A stretch of 64,000 nt of DNA, from contig JAJDYI010000026.1 of NCBI GenBank assembly GCA_022825235.1, positions 1 through 64,000 on the forward strand. The letters run 5' to 3'. Positions within the stretch are counted from its first letter, which is position 1. Each line of letters begins with the position of its first letter. Positions 15,866 through 23,895 of this stretch are shown here, piece after piece. Below the pieces are notes generated by a model. That model did not search any database and was not told the DNA's origin. It saw only the letters and a program-made list of their open reading frames with translations. A program made the position numbers and the translations under genes. The stretch comes from Alphaproteobacteria bacterium (GTDB lineage Bacteria; Pseudomonadota; Alphaproteobacteria; TMED109).

Positions 15866-17851
15866 ATGGACTCCATCGCACAGGCGCTGGCAAGCCCAAA
15901 AATGATTTGGCTTGCCATCTTCGTCGTTCTGTACTGGGGATACTGCATCTTCTGGGGGATCAAGGGCGCGATCGCGTCCCGTACCGCGTCGGATTACTTC
16001 ATCGCCGGTCGGCGGATTTCCATCCTGGTCTTCGTGCTCGCCGCGACCGCGACGTCATTCTCGGGCTGGACGTTCATGGGGCACCCCGGCCTGATCTACC
16101 GGGACGGCTTCCCCTACGCCTACGCGTCCTTCTACGCCATCACGATCCCGTTTACCGGCGTGCTGTTCCTGAAGCGCCAGTGGATGATCGGCAAGCGTTT
16201 CGGGTTCGTGACGCCCGGGGAGATGCTCTCCACCTACTTCCGCTCGGACGCGATCCGCGTGCTGGTGGTCATCGTGGCGCTGGTGTTCTCCATTCCGTAT
16301 CTCGGCGTGCAGCTGCGCGCCTCCGGTTTCCTGTTCAACGTCCTGACCGACGGGCTGCTCAACGTCGAGGTCGGCATGTGGCTGCTCTCGCTGGTGGTGC
16401 TGATCTACGTGGCCTCGGGCGGACTGCGCGCGGTGGCGTACGTCGACACCCTCCAATGCATCCTGCTGGCGGGCGGGATCATGATCATCGGGATCGTGAC
16501 CCTTGCCTACGTCGGCGGCATCGGCAACCTGGTGGACGGAATCAAGGTGCTCGCCGAGCATGACACCAAGCTGACCCCCGACGGCTACAGCCACTATGTG
16601 GCGATTCCGGGGGTGATCCAATTCGTGGAGGCCGGGCCATCCGCTGTCGGCGGGGCCTGGACCGGCATCATGGTGCTCACGTACATGTTCGCGCTGATGG
16701 GCATCCAGGCGGCGCCCGCCTTCACGATGTGGGCGTACTCGAACCGCGATCCGAAGCCGTTCGCCCCGCAGCAGGTGTGGGCATCCTCGTTCGGGATCGG
16801 CCTGATCCTCTTCACGTTTACCGCCATCCAGGGCATGGGCGGCCATCTCCTGGGTGCTGACGCCGCGTTCCTGGCGGCGGCCCCGGAGGCCGTGACCAAC
16901 GTCATCGGCCCCGGGCTCGCGACCGGCGATCTGATGACCGAGGCCGGCAAGCAGGGGATGCTGGTGCCCCAGCTCATCAATCTCCTGGAGGGGACCGCGC
17001 CGTGGCTGCTGGCCCTGCTGTCGGTCTGCGCGCTGGCCGCCATGCAGTCGACGGGCGCCGCCTACATGTCCACGGCCGGCGGCATGCTGACCCGCGACCT
17101 GATCAAGCACTACCTGATTCCGGACGCAGGCCACGCTGCCCAGAAGGCGTACGGCCGGATCGGCGTCGCGTTCATCGTGCTGGCGGCACTGGTGGTGGCG
17201 ACCGTATCGAGCGACGCCCTCGTGCTGCTGGGCGGGCTCGCGGTGGCCTACGGCTTCCAGATGTGGCCGTCGCTGATCGCGGTGTGCTGGTGGCCGTGGC
17301 TGACCCGCGCCGGGGTGGTGTTCGGATTGATTGCCGGCCTGGTTGCCGTCACCCTGACCGAAAACCTCGGTCGGGACTGGTTCGGGATCGAAGCGTGGGG
17401 CCGCTGGCCGCTGACCATCCACTCCGCCGGTTGGGGGATCATCTTCAACTTCGGAATCGCGGTGATCGTGTCGTACTTCACGCAGGACGAGGCGGAGACG
17501 CGGCACCGGATGACGTACCACACGTTCCTGCGCGAGCACGCGTCGCTGCCGGAGGAGAAACGCTCCCTCGTGCCGGTCGCATGGATCATCACGCTGGCGT
17601 GGTTCTTCTTCGGGATCGGTCCGGGCGCCGTGATCGGCAACTGGATCTTCGGTGATCCGAACACGCCGAGCGAGTGGATCTTCGGCATTCCTTCGATCTG
17701 GGCCTGGCAGATCCTGTTCTGGGCGGTCGGCGTCTACATGATGTGGATGCTGGCGTACCGGATGGAGCTTTCCACTCCGCCCAAGACGGAGGTCCAGCCC
17801 ATCACGGAGGACATCGGCGACCAGCCGGCAACCGCCCGCGCGGCGTCATAG
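15866..17851 (+). CDS. Sodium:solute symporter (SSS family)
   Basis: A 661-residue integral membrane protein with about 13-14 predicted transmembrane helices. It starts at ATG 15866, ten bases after GGGAGG. SSS features include SDYFIAGRRISILVFVLAATATSFSGWTF (TM1-TM2 region), FGFVTPGEMLSTYF, and YVASGGLRAVAYVDTLQ (TM5-6). The core is followed by a long C-terminal section with three further helices and an acidic tail. SSS proteins move solutes such as sugars, carboxylates or amino acids with Na+. The substrate is not evident. The next genes, a two-helix membrane protein and a TPR protein, follow closely on the same strand and may be accessory components. Confidence 0.92.
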   Translation: MDSIAQALASPKMIWLAIFVVLYWGYCIFWGIKGAIASRTASDYFIAGRRISILVFVLAATATSFSGWTFMGHPGLIYRDGFPYAYASFYAITIPFTGVLFLKRQWMIGKRFGFVTPGEMLSTYFRSDAIRVLVVIVALVFSIPYLGVQLRASGFLFNVLTDGLLNVEVGMWLLSLVVLIYVASGGLRAVAYVDTLQCILLAGGIMIIGIVTLAYVGGIGNLVDGIKVLAEHDTKLTPDGYSHYVAIPGVIQFVEAGPSAVGGAWTGIMVLTYMFALMGIQAAPAFTMWAYSNRDPKPFAPQQVWASSFGIGLILFTFTAIQGMGGHLLGADAAFLAAAPEAVTNVIGPGLATGDLMTEAGKQGMLVPQLINLLEGTAPWLLALLSVCALAAMQSTGAAYMSTAGGMLTRDLIKHYLIPDAGHAAQKAYGRIGVAFIVLAALVVATVSSDALVLLGGLAVAYGFQMWPSLIAVCWWPWLTRAGVVFGLIAGLVAVTLTENLGRDWFGIEAWGRWPLTIHSAGWGIIFNFGIAVIVSYFTQDEAETRHRMTYHTFLREHASLPEEKRSLVPVAWIITLAWFFFGIGPGAVIGNWIFGDPNTPSEWIFGIPSIWAWQILFWAVGVYMMWMLAYRMELSTPPKTEVQPITEDIGDQPATARAAS

Positions 17852-17905
17852 GGTTGCGGCGGGGGTGCGCCTCGGGCGCGCCCCCGTCCCACGGGGAGGC
17901 TCGGC

Positions 17906-18133
17906 GTGGTTTGGTTCGTGCTGACCACCGGACTGCTCGCAGCCGCACTGTGGATACCGGTGTCCCGGCTCGTCTGGACACTCAGTGTCCGTCGTATCGA
18001 GCGGCGGACCAAACGCCGGCTGGACACTGCCGAGATTGCGGGCCAGAAACGCCGGGCCGGCGTCATCGCGGTCCTGGTCGTGGTGCCGTTCGCGCTCCTC
18101 TTCAACTACTGGCTGCTGTCGACGCATGCGTGA
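17906..18133 (+). CDS. Small two-helix membrane protein after the symporter
   Basis: A 75-residue protein starting at GTG with GGGGAGG a few bases upstream. It has two predicted membrane helices (about residues 2-20 and 51-70) joined by a strongly basic loop (RRIERRTKRRLDTAEIAGQKRR), so the loop should face the cytoplasm. I do not recognise a named family; it does not look like the DUF4212 small subunit known for some other SSS transporters. Its position 54 bases after the symporter stop and its eight-base overlap with the next gene suggest co-expression, perhaps as a partner of the transporter. Confidence 0.75.
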   Translation: MVWFVLTTGLLAAALWIPVSRLVWTLSVRRIERRTKRRLDTAEIAGQKRRAGVIAVLVVVPFALLFNYWLLSTHA

Positions 18134-18707
18134 GAGCCGGTACCGGGTGCTGTCGTGGATCGCCATCGCGATGGCGGTGGTGACCGTTGGCTGGATGCTC
18201 GCAGAGTACCTCGATGTCGCCGGTCAGTATCCCGGCCGCATTGCCTATCGCGAAGGCAATCGCGCGTTTCTCGACGGGCGGTACGAGGAGGCGCTGGAGA
18301 AATACCGCGACGCGCTCGCGTTGGACGAGCAGAACGTCTACGCGGCGGAAGGCGTCGCGCGCAGCCTGCAACGGCTCCGGCGGCACGACGCCGCGCTCGC
18401 CGCCTTCGACGCCGCGCTCGCCATCGAGCCCGAGTTCGCCGCCGGCATTGCCAACCGGGGCATCCTGCTCGACACGATGGGCCGGCACGAGGACGCGCTC
18501 AAGGCGTACCAGTCGGCGCTGGTCCTCGATCCGGACCTGTCGGACGGCATGCACTGGATCGACCGCCTTCTCTACAACGTGCAGGTGCGCCCGCCGACCG
18601 TCGAGGACCGCATGCGTTACTTGGAGGAGCAGCTGGCGCTGCCCGAACATCGTCGGGTGCTCGTCCGACCGATGGAAGACCTGCTGCAGCGCCCGTACGA
18701 ACGCTGA
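18126..18707 (+). CDS. Membrane-anchored TPR protein
   Basis: A 193-residue protein with an N-terminal membrane helix (about residues 8-28, VLSWIAIAMAVVTVGWMLAEYL). Three to four tetratricopeptide repeats follow (GNRAFLDGRYEEALEKYRDAL; VARSLQRLRRHDAALAAFDAAL; GILLDTMGRHEDALKAYQSAL) over about residues 45-145. A charged C-terminal segment ends in LLQRPYER. TPR proteins are scaffolds for protein-protein contacts. The start overlaps the preceding small membrane protein gene by eight bases. Symporter, two-helix protein and TPR protein therefore form a likely operon, and the TPR protein may help assemble or regulate the transporter; that role is inference. Confidence 0.88.
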   Translation: MRESRYRVLSWIAIAMAVVTVGWMLAEYLDVAGQYPGRIAYREGNRAFLDGRYEEALEKYRDALALDEQNVYAAEGVARSLQRLRRHDAALAAFDAALAIEPEFAAGIANRGILLDTMGRHEDALKAYQSALVLDPDLSDGMHWIDRLLYNVQVRPPTVEDRMRYLEEQLALPEHRRVLVRPMEDLLQRPYER

Positions 18708-18730
18708 GGCCGCCGCGACCCGGGGCCGCG

Positions 18731-18913
18731 CTACCGGAAGACGGGGAGGCCTAGGATGTCGACGGCCAGCACCCGGAGCGCGAAGATGAGGGCGATGCAG
18801 CCGAAGAGGAGCCGCACCCAGTCGCGCTCGCCCTCCTCGTCCCGGAAGGTAATGCCGTGCCAGGCAATTGCCCCGGTTGCGGCAAGAAAGACCCAGTCAA
18901 GCAGGGTGTCCAT
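18731..18913 (-). CDS. Small two-helix membrane protein, hypothetical
   Basis: A 60-residue protein with two predicted membrane helices: LLDWVFLAATGAIAWHGI (residues about 4-21) and LLFGCIALIFALRVLAV (about 35-51). A short acidic-basic loop (RDEEGERDW) separates them. Amino acid composition is typical of a real membrane protein rather than a GC-rich shadow frame. It follows the larger hypothetical gene on the same strand by 23 bases, so they are probably co-transcribed. No known family is recognised. Confidence 0.6.
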   Translation of the reverse strand: MDTLLDWVFLAATGAIAWHGITFRDEEGERDWVRLLFGCIALIFALRVLAVDILGLPVFR

Positions 18914-18936
18914 GGGGCGCTCGGACGGCTCGGGGC

Positions 18937-19335
18937 TCAGTAGCAGGGCGGGAAGAAGCAGCCCTCCGGCGGGCTGCCGGCAGCGGCCAGTGCGATCACC
19001 AGCGCGACCACGCCGAGGACCAGCCCCCCGGCAATGACCCCCTGTCTCGGCGCCGGGGCCGGCGGCGCCAGTCCGGCCGCGCGCTCGTGCGGCGGCATGC
19101 CTTGTGTCAGCGTGCGCCGGGCGTAGTGCCGGACCCAGGCCGGCACGACCTTGCGCAGCAGGTAGGCGGCGAACGCCCGGTCGACGGCGACGGGATCGGT
19201 GCCGCCGAACCAGTTCCGGTAGGCCAGCGCGAAGACATCGTACTCGGGGATGTCGAGATTCTGCGCGGCACGAAGCACGAGATCGAGGTCCTGGCTGTCG
19301 CGGATTCCGGGTTGACCTGACCGCTTCCGACGCAT
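18937..19335 (-). CDS. Hypothetical protein with C-terminal membrane helix
   Basis: A 132-residue protein. The N-terminal part has a well-formed helical pattern (RAAQNLDIPEYDVFALAYRNWFGG, then VDRAFAAYLLRKVVPAWVRHYARR) and is cytoplasmic by prediction. A Pro/Ala-rich stretch leads to a single hydrophobic helix (GVIAGGLVLGVVALVIALAAA, about 98-118), and the protein ends with GCFFPPCY, carrying two cysteines. Composition and the preceding promoter-sized gap from the divergent UbiB gene support a real gene. The function is unknown. It is the first gene of a probable pair with the small membrane protein downstream. Confidence 0.68.
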   Translation of the reverse strand: MRRKRSGQPGIRDSQDLDLVLRAAQNLDIPEYDVFALAYRNWFGGTDPVAVDRAFAAYLLRKVVPAWVRHYARRTLTQGMPPHERAAGLAPPAPAPRQGVIAGGLVLGVVALVIALAAAGSPPEGCFFPPCY

Positions 19336-19572
19336 TGCCGTGTTTCCGCGACTGGAGATGAGCCCCCAGAATACCCGGATACGGAGACTGCAGGCGGCCG
19401 CACGGCCACTGGCGTGCCCGCGTCTCCGGAGGTGGCCGCCCGCGCGCCGGCCGCCGCGTGCAGAACGGCTGCCATGCCTGGCGGGGATTCGTCGCGGGAA
19501 CCGGCGGGGGCGCGAAATGGGGCGCGAAATGGGCTATTTCAAGCGTGCGTGTCGCGGTGGCCTGGACCGGGG

Positions 19573-20949
19573 ATGAACATGGGTCAGGATCACGAGAAGG
19601 CGGATCAGAAGGCGGTCGACACCAGAATCGGCGGACAGGCGCGGCGGCATGCGCGACTGGGCCTCGAGGCCAGCCGGGTGGCCGCCCGCTACGTGGGAAG
19701 GCGGGCGACTGGCCGTCAGGATGACGGCGTCTCGGGGGCCACCGACCTGGTCCGGGCGCTGGGGGGCCTCAAGGGACCCGTCATGAAGGTCGCCCAGTTG
19801 CTGGCCGCGGTTCCCGACCTGCTCCCGCCGGAGTACGCCAAGCAGCTCAGTACCCTGCAGGCCGACGCCCCCCCGATGGGATGGCTGTTCGTGCGCCGAC
19901 GCATGGCGGCGGAACTGGGGCCGGACTGGCAGGACCGGTTCGAGGCGTTCGGCCGCAAGGCGGCGCACGCGGCGTCACTCGGGCAGGTCCACCGCGCCCG
20001 CGCCGATGGACGCGACGTGGCGCTCAAGCTGCAGTACCCCGACATGGCATCGACCGTGCAGGCCGATCTCAAGCAACTGCGGTTCTTTCTCGGCCTGTAC
20101 GGCCGCTACGACCGGGCCATTCACACGAGCGAGGTCTACGCCGAACTGGCCGTGCGGCTGCAGGAGGAACTCGACTACGCCCGCGAGCGGCGGACCATGC
20201 GGATGTTCGCGGACATGCTGGCCTCGACGGACGGTGTTCGGGTGCCCGAGCCGGTTGCGGCACTGTGCACCGAACGGTTGCTCACGATGACGTGGCTGGA
20301 AGGCCGGCGCCTCGGCGAGTTTGCCGACGCGGCGCAGGAAGTCCGCGATCAGGCGGCGCTTCGGCTATTCCATGCCTGGTACCAGCCGTTCTACTGGTAC
20401 GGCGTGATTCACGGGGATCCGCACCCCGGAAACTATTCGCTCGCCGCGGACGGAACCCTCAACCTGCTCGATTTCGGATGCGTGCGGACGTTCGAGGCCC
20501 GGTTCGTCGAAGGCGTCATCAACCTCTACCGGGCGAAACGCGACGGCGACAGGGAACTGGCGGTCGCTGCCTATGAATCGTGGGGGTTCACCGGGCTGTC
20601 CCAGGAGATGCTCGACGTGCTCGACCTCTGGGCGGACTATCTCTACGCGCCGCTGCTCGACGATCAGACCCGGCCGATCCAGGAGGCTACCAGCGAGGGC
20701 CGGCGGGTCGTCGTGCATGTCCATCGGGAACTGCGGCGCCTTGGCGGCGTGAAGCCGCCCAGGGAATTCGTCCTGGTCGACCGGGCGGCGATCGGCCTGG
20801 GGTCAGTCTTCACGACACTGGGTGCCCGGCTCAACTGGCATCGGCTGATCGAGGAAATCATGGGGGGATTTTCGAAGGAGGGACTAGCCCGCAACCAGCG
20901 CCGCGCCTTACAACAGGCCGGTCTTCCCCCGACCGAGGCGTCAAGCTGA
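19573..20949 (+). CDS. ABC1/AarF (UbiB) family atypical kinase-like protein
   Basis: A 458-residue ABC1-family protein. These atypical kinase-like ATPases support ubiquinone synthesis or lipid handling. The family KxGQ motif appears as MKVAQLL (Lys about residue 71), so Gly is replaced by Ala. The Ala-rich loop is AASLGQVHRA (about 133-142), the Lys of VAIK type is VALKLQYP, the catalytic loop is HGDPHPGN (about 279-286), and the metal-binding motif is LDFGCV (about 298). There is no C-terminal membrane helix as in UbiB proper, so the role may differ from UbiB. The start ATG 19573 is six codons before the charged N-terminus. It marks the left edge of the accessory region. Confidence 0.9.
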   Translation: MNMGQDHEKADQKAVDTRIGGQARRHARLGLEASRVAARYVGRRATGRQDDGVSGATDLVRALGGLKGPVMKVAQLLAAVPDLLPPEYAKQLSTLQADAPPMGWLFVRRRMAAELGPDWQDRFEAFGRKAAHAASLGQVHRARADGRDVALKLQYPDMASTVQADLKQLRFFLGLYGRYDRAIHTSEVYAELAVRLQEELDYARERRTMRMFADMLASTDGVRVPEPVAALCTERLLTMTWLEGRRLGEFADAAQEVRDQAALRLFHAWYQPFYWYGVIHGDPHPGNYSLAADGTLNLLDFGCVRTFEARFVEGVINLYRAKRDGDRELAVAAYESWGFTGLSQEMLDVLDLWADYLYAPLLDDQTRPIQEATSEGRRVVVHVHRELRRLGGVKPPREFVLVDRAAIGLGSVFTTLGARLNWHRLIEEIMGGFSKEGLARNQRRALQQAGLPPTEASS

Positions 20950-21017
20950 GGGTTCAATTTAGACAAAAGGAAACGATCGTCGTGTTCTTGATCATCAACT
21001 CGTCTAGCGGCGTGTAA

Positions 21018-21656
21018 TCACGCCGGAGGATTGGATTCAATGCGGCTATGGTGGGAGTAAGTGTTCCAACCAATCTCATAATTTTCTGCCTCATGGCCCC
21101 ACGCGGTCCAGCCTTTACGCGTGTCGCGCGCAAACATTTCGAGAAACGGGCCGTTGCTGCAAGCTTCGATGACTTCGTACAGTTCGTCAGGCTTCCGGCT
21201 GTGTTCGCGCTTCTGGCTCGCCACGAGATTGACTTGACGTCTACCGGGAGGAAGGGTTCGGGCGTTTTTCCCACGGACCCCGAATAGGACCAGTTCAGTA
21301 ACGTTCCGGAAGTAAAAGCCGACCCCACGTCCGTCGGAGCCGCCATCCTTTCGTATTTTGTGCCAAACAATATTTGACTTATACTCAAAACCCCAAGCCC
21401 GCAACACTTCTATTCCTTCGGGCAATAATGCATTTGGCACCCAGAGATAAAGATGTGCTGGCTCGTTGATGACATCAGAAACCGGGAGGTCCTTAATCTC
21501 GGCAAGCTCCATTGTGTGATAACGGTTCAAACGCCGATGTTCTGGAGCCATCTTCCCGGTTCGATTCGTAAACCGCCATGGCGGATCAGCCAGGACAGTA
21601 TGAAACTTGGTCCCGTTCGCAATTGCCAGAAGTTCTTCTCTTGGAATGATGGTCAT
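21018..21656 (-). CDS. MT-A70 family adenine-specific methyltransferase
   Basis: A 212-residue MT-A70 methyltransferase. The catalytic motif DPPW (ADPPWRFTNR, about residues 24-33) marks N6-adenine methylation with S-adenosylmethionine. Other family segments are HLYLWVPNALLPEGIEVLRAWGFEYK, IVWHKIRKDG and RNVTELVLFGVRG. The C-terminal KPDELYEVIEACSNGPFLEMFARD carries the conserved Glu-Met-Phe-Ala-Arg block. Base composition is lower in GC than its neighbours and codon use is less biased, suggesting transfer. It is divergent from an HNH nuclease gene 99 bases away. The pair looks like a restriction-modification system in which this enzyme protects host DNA; target sequence unknown. An orphan regulatory role is possible. 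Confidence 0.9.
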   Translation of the reverse strand: MTIIPREELLAIANGTKFHTVLADPPWRFTNRTGKMAPEHRRLNRYHTMELAEIKDLPVSDVINEPAHLYLWVPNALLPEGIEVLRAWGFEYKSNIVWHKIRKDGGSDGRGVGFYFRNVTELVLFGVRGKNARTLPPGRRQVNLVASQKREHSRKPDELYEVIEACSNGPFLEMFARDTRKGWTAWGHEAENYEIGWNTYSHHSRIESNPPA

Positions 21657-21755
21657 ATGCTCTTTCGAAATAGTTTCTTAACGCTTAAACTCAAAGTGGG
21701 CTAATGTTAGCGGCACGCGCTTTCTGAATCAAGGCAATGGCAGCGTTTTTATAGC

Positions 21756-22991
21756 ATGGCATACCGACCGGGCAGTTTTTCCAAGAACTTCGCATGGCGG
21801 GGCAAGGGCCTACACAAGCTGCACGCCGTCATTCGTAAGGGCTTCCGTGGGAACCTGACACCAGTAGCGCGCCAGCGGTTTCGTGACGAGTCAGGTCTCG
21901 GGGCATCACTGAGTTTGATTCCGGTCAATTTTTTCCTGAACAATCTAAACAACGAATTGTCTGTCGATGAGCTTGTATTTCAAGCAATCCAATACACGCA
22001 CTCTGCACGCTTCGATCGCCTCGCATTGTTTGCTTTCCATTTGAATCGGGTGGGTGTTTTTAGCCAGAAAGACGCTCGCCCTGCGATGTGGGCAAATGAA
22101 TTTGTGCGTGAGCGGCTTTGGTTAGATGGTGTTTGGCAATCGTCGGCCCTTTCTGTCTCGTCGCTTGACGATTTCTTCAAAGACAGAATTCGTGCCCAAG
22201 AAGATGTTAAGGTCAAGTGTAGGAGCAATTATCGTCATTTGTATGAACTATGCGAATTCTTGCCGTCCCCTCTGCCCGTAATTAATTCCGGGGCAGATTA
22301 TTGGTTTCGGTCCTCGATGTTTCTCGCTTGGGATCGGCACGTATTGGCCGGCGGCTCTGACGATAGAACGTCCTTACTCAGTATTGTTGACGAAGACGAA
22401 CTATATAAGCTCTTGGGATTAACGAGAGAATACACATTAGCGAGAGCAAATGACGTGGTTGGACGCTACTTTGCCGTCGGGGGAGTTGCTCGCTTTACGA
22501 AACGGAAAAAGGAAGCTACTGAAACAGTGTTGTCATCCGCTGGCAGTGCATCGGATGAGCAAATCATGGATGAGTTAGCCATCCATGAAATGGAAGAGGA
22601 GGATGCCGCAGTTCAGCGCAGAACAGTGGAGCGGCAGGAGCAGCAACGTGATCAACGGAAGGCAGCTGTACTTAAGCAGCATTATAGGAATACTTGCATG
22701 TTTTGTGGAATTGGGTTGGAAATTGGCGGTGGTAAAATTTATTCGGAGGCTGCTCACATCAAGGCGTTGGGCAAACCTCATAATGGACCGGACAAAAAAA
22801 GCAACATGCTAGTACTGTGTCCGAATCACCATCTCCAGTTTGACAGGGGTGTCTTGCGGTTGCATCGAGTTGGTGAGCATTATCAAATTAAATCGAAGTC
22901 CGCTGGCGACTCGCTCCATGGAAAACTCATTGATTTCAAGCATAGGATTGACGAGAATTACGTAAAATATCATCACGATTGGCACAAATAA
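21756..22991 (+). CDS. HNH endonuclease, likely restriction enzyme
   Basis: A 411-residue protein with a C-terminal HNH nuclease domain (about residues 310-375). It has a Cys-x-x-Cys pair (CMFCG), then SEAAHIKALGKP, NMLVLCPNHHLQFDRG, giving the His/Asn/His core plus metal-binding Cys. The first 300 residues form an unrecognised domain, moderately basic at the start (KNFAWRGKGLHKLHAVIRKGFRG) with a coiled-coil linker (MEEEDAAVQRRTVERQEQQRDQRK) before the nuclease. DNA recognition probably lies in the N-terminal part. AT-richer than the flanks. Paired divergently with an adenine methyltransferase, it is best read as the nuclease of a type II-like system. Function as McrA-type modification-dependent nuclease is an alternative. 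Confidence 0.85.
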   Translation: MAYRPGSFSKNFAWRGKGLHKLHAVIRKGFRGNLTPVARQRFRDESGLGASLSLIPVNFFLNNLNNELSVDELVFQAIQYTHSARFDRLALFAFHLNRVGVFSQKDARPAMWANEFVRERLWLDGVWQSSALSVSSLDDFFKDRIRAQEDVKVKCRSNYRHLYELCEFLPSPLPVINSGADYWFRSSMFLAWDRHVLAGGSDDRTSLLSIVDEDELYKLLGLTREYTLARANDVVGRYFAVGGVARFTKRKKEATETVLSSAGSASDEQIMDELAIHEMEEEDAAVQRRTVERQEQQRDQRKAAVLKQHYRNTCMFCGIGLEIGGGKIYSEAAHIKALGKPHNGPDKKSNMLVLCPNHHLQFDRGVLRLHRVGEHYQIKSKSAGDSLHGKLIDFKHRIDENYVKYHHDWHK

Positions 22992-23225
22992 TCGTGTTGT
23001 AAACAACTACATTAGGTTCATATTATATGATGTTTGCGAAATACAATTCTAATCCGTGACACGTTCTTGAAGCTTACGGAGAGCATCTCTGCTATTGCTT
23101 GAGTTGTATTTGCAGATACTCACGGAAATTCAGTCTCCCGAATCCGGATTACCCCGCGTGCGCTCGATCGGTTGTGGCAGGTCAACGAAATCGCCCGCGG
23201 AAGCGCGATAGAACCATATCGATGG

Positions 23226-23254
23226 TTGGCTAGGGAGAAGCAGGTGCCTATAGT
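23226..23254 (+). promoter_or_regulatory. Promoter for tRNA-Val
   Basis: TTGGCT (23226-23231) and TATAGT (23249-23254) are spaced by 17 bases. The -10 ends 17 bases before the mature tRNA 5' end, leaving a short leader. Confidence 0.6.
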
Positions 23255-23271
23255 CGGAGCCCGTATGCGGC

Positions 23272-23346
23272 GGGCGCGTAGCTCAGCGGGAGAGCACTAC
23301 GTTGACATCGTAGGGGTCGCTGGTTCAATCCCAGCCGCGCCCACCA
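23272..23346 (+). tRNA. tRNA-Val (GAC anticodon)
   Basis: A full cloverleaf can be folded. The acceptor stem GGGCGCG/CGCGCCC closes perfectly; the D-arm is GCTCAGCGGGAGAGC; the anticodon stem CTACG/CGTAG surrounds the loop TTGACAT, giving GAC; the T-arm contains GGTTCAATCCC. The 3' CCA (23344-23346) is encoded. It sits at the junction between the AT-rich nuclease/methyltransferase region and a repeat cluster, a common place for mobile elements to insert, though no integrase is seen. Confidence 0.97.
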
Positions 23347-23364
23347 CCGTCTTGTCGGTATCGG

Positions 23365-23422
23365 CATAACGTGGCCGTACGGCCACGTTATGAGGGGTCA
23401 GCGGTATCAGCCACGTTATGAG
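23365..23422. repeat. 28-bp perfect palindrome plus a further direct half-site copy
   Basis: Bases 23365-23392 form a perfect palindrome whose left half is CATAACGTGGCCGT. The right half contains GCCACGTTATGAG (23382-23394 with two flanking bases), and exactly the same 13 bases recur at 23410-23422, 28 bases later. So the half-site occurs once inverted and twice direct within 58 bases. It lies 19 bases after tRNA-Val. It could be a protein-binding array at the end of a mobile element or a hairpin; no other copy was noticed in the window. Confidence 0.75.
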
Positions 23423-23792
23423 CGGTCTCAACCTGCCGGCGCCGAAATTCCTTTACACGCCCGGGAAGGCGTTTCCGCAGCGAATTCACCCTGACGTCCA
23501 GCGTTCTGGCGACATCCCGAAGGTTCATGATCCCTGAGTCACGAAGGATCACCTGGAATTCAGCGTCTACACGGTTCCACTGAATTGACCTGCCCCGATC
23601 GATTGGTTCAGGCGTAATGTTGGTGCTGAGGGGGACTAAGCCGGCCAGGCGATGGAGCGAAGCGGAGTCGTCCAACCGGCTTGCTGTCGCGACAGTCAGT
23701 GGTGCCGGCGGACGGCAGCCCAGCGCACGGCCGGGCACGCGGTCGAGGAAAACTGCCACGGTTTGTGAACGCCGCCGGAGGCCAGAAAGCAC
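23388..23792 (-). CDS. Hypothetical protein with C-terminal helix-turn-helix (possible TniQ/TnsD remnant)
   Basis: The frame encodes 134 residues. The first 65 are low-complexity and may not be coding. The C-terminal 65 residues look structured: SIQWNRVDAEFQVILRDSG, then MNLRDVARTLDVRVNSLRKRLP (a helix-turn-helix pattern, about 87-108) and VKEFRRRQVETA. This resembles the end of TniQ/TnsD transposition proteins in the spacing of Trp/Asp/Glu, the helix-turn-helix and a final FxxRRxxxxA helix, but the similarity is weak and judged by eye. The stop codon falls inside the palindromic repeat cluster. If coding at all, it is probably a decayed fragment. Confidence 0.4.
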   Translation of the reverse strand: MLSGLRRRSQTVAVFLDRVPGRALGCRPPAPLTVATASRLDDSASLHRLAGLVPLSTNITPEPIDRGRSIQWNRVDAEFQVILRDSGIMNLRDVARTLDVRVNSLRKRLPGRVKEFRRRQVETAHNVADTADPS

Positions 23793-23895
23793 CGTGCAGT
23801 TGGGCTAAACTGGGTTACCGGCAGCTTCCTGCCCGTCAGCCGCGATGTTCCGTGCGGGCGAGGCGGGACGGCCCAAAGGAGCACAGGAGGCGTCC

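Noticed and set aside
20946-20960. GGTTCAAT near the left edge of the AT-rich block, matching the T-loop of tRNA-Val
   Set aside because: Only eight bases match, too short to call an attachment-site repeat, and no integrase gene is present.
21009-21024. Hairpin GGCGTG-TAAT-CACGCC at the methyltransferase 3' end
   Set aside because: It overlaps the stop codon and has no U-tract, so it was not called a terminator.
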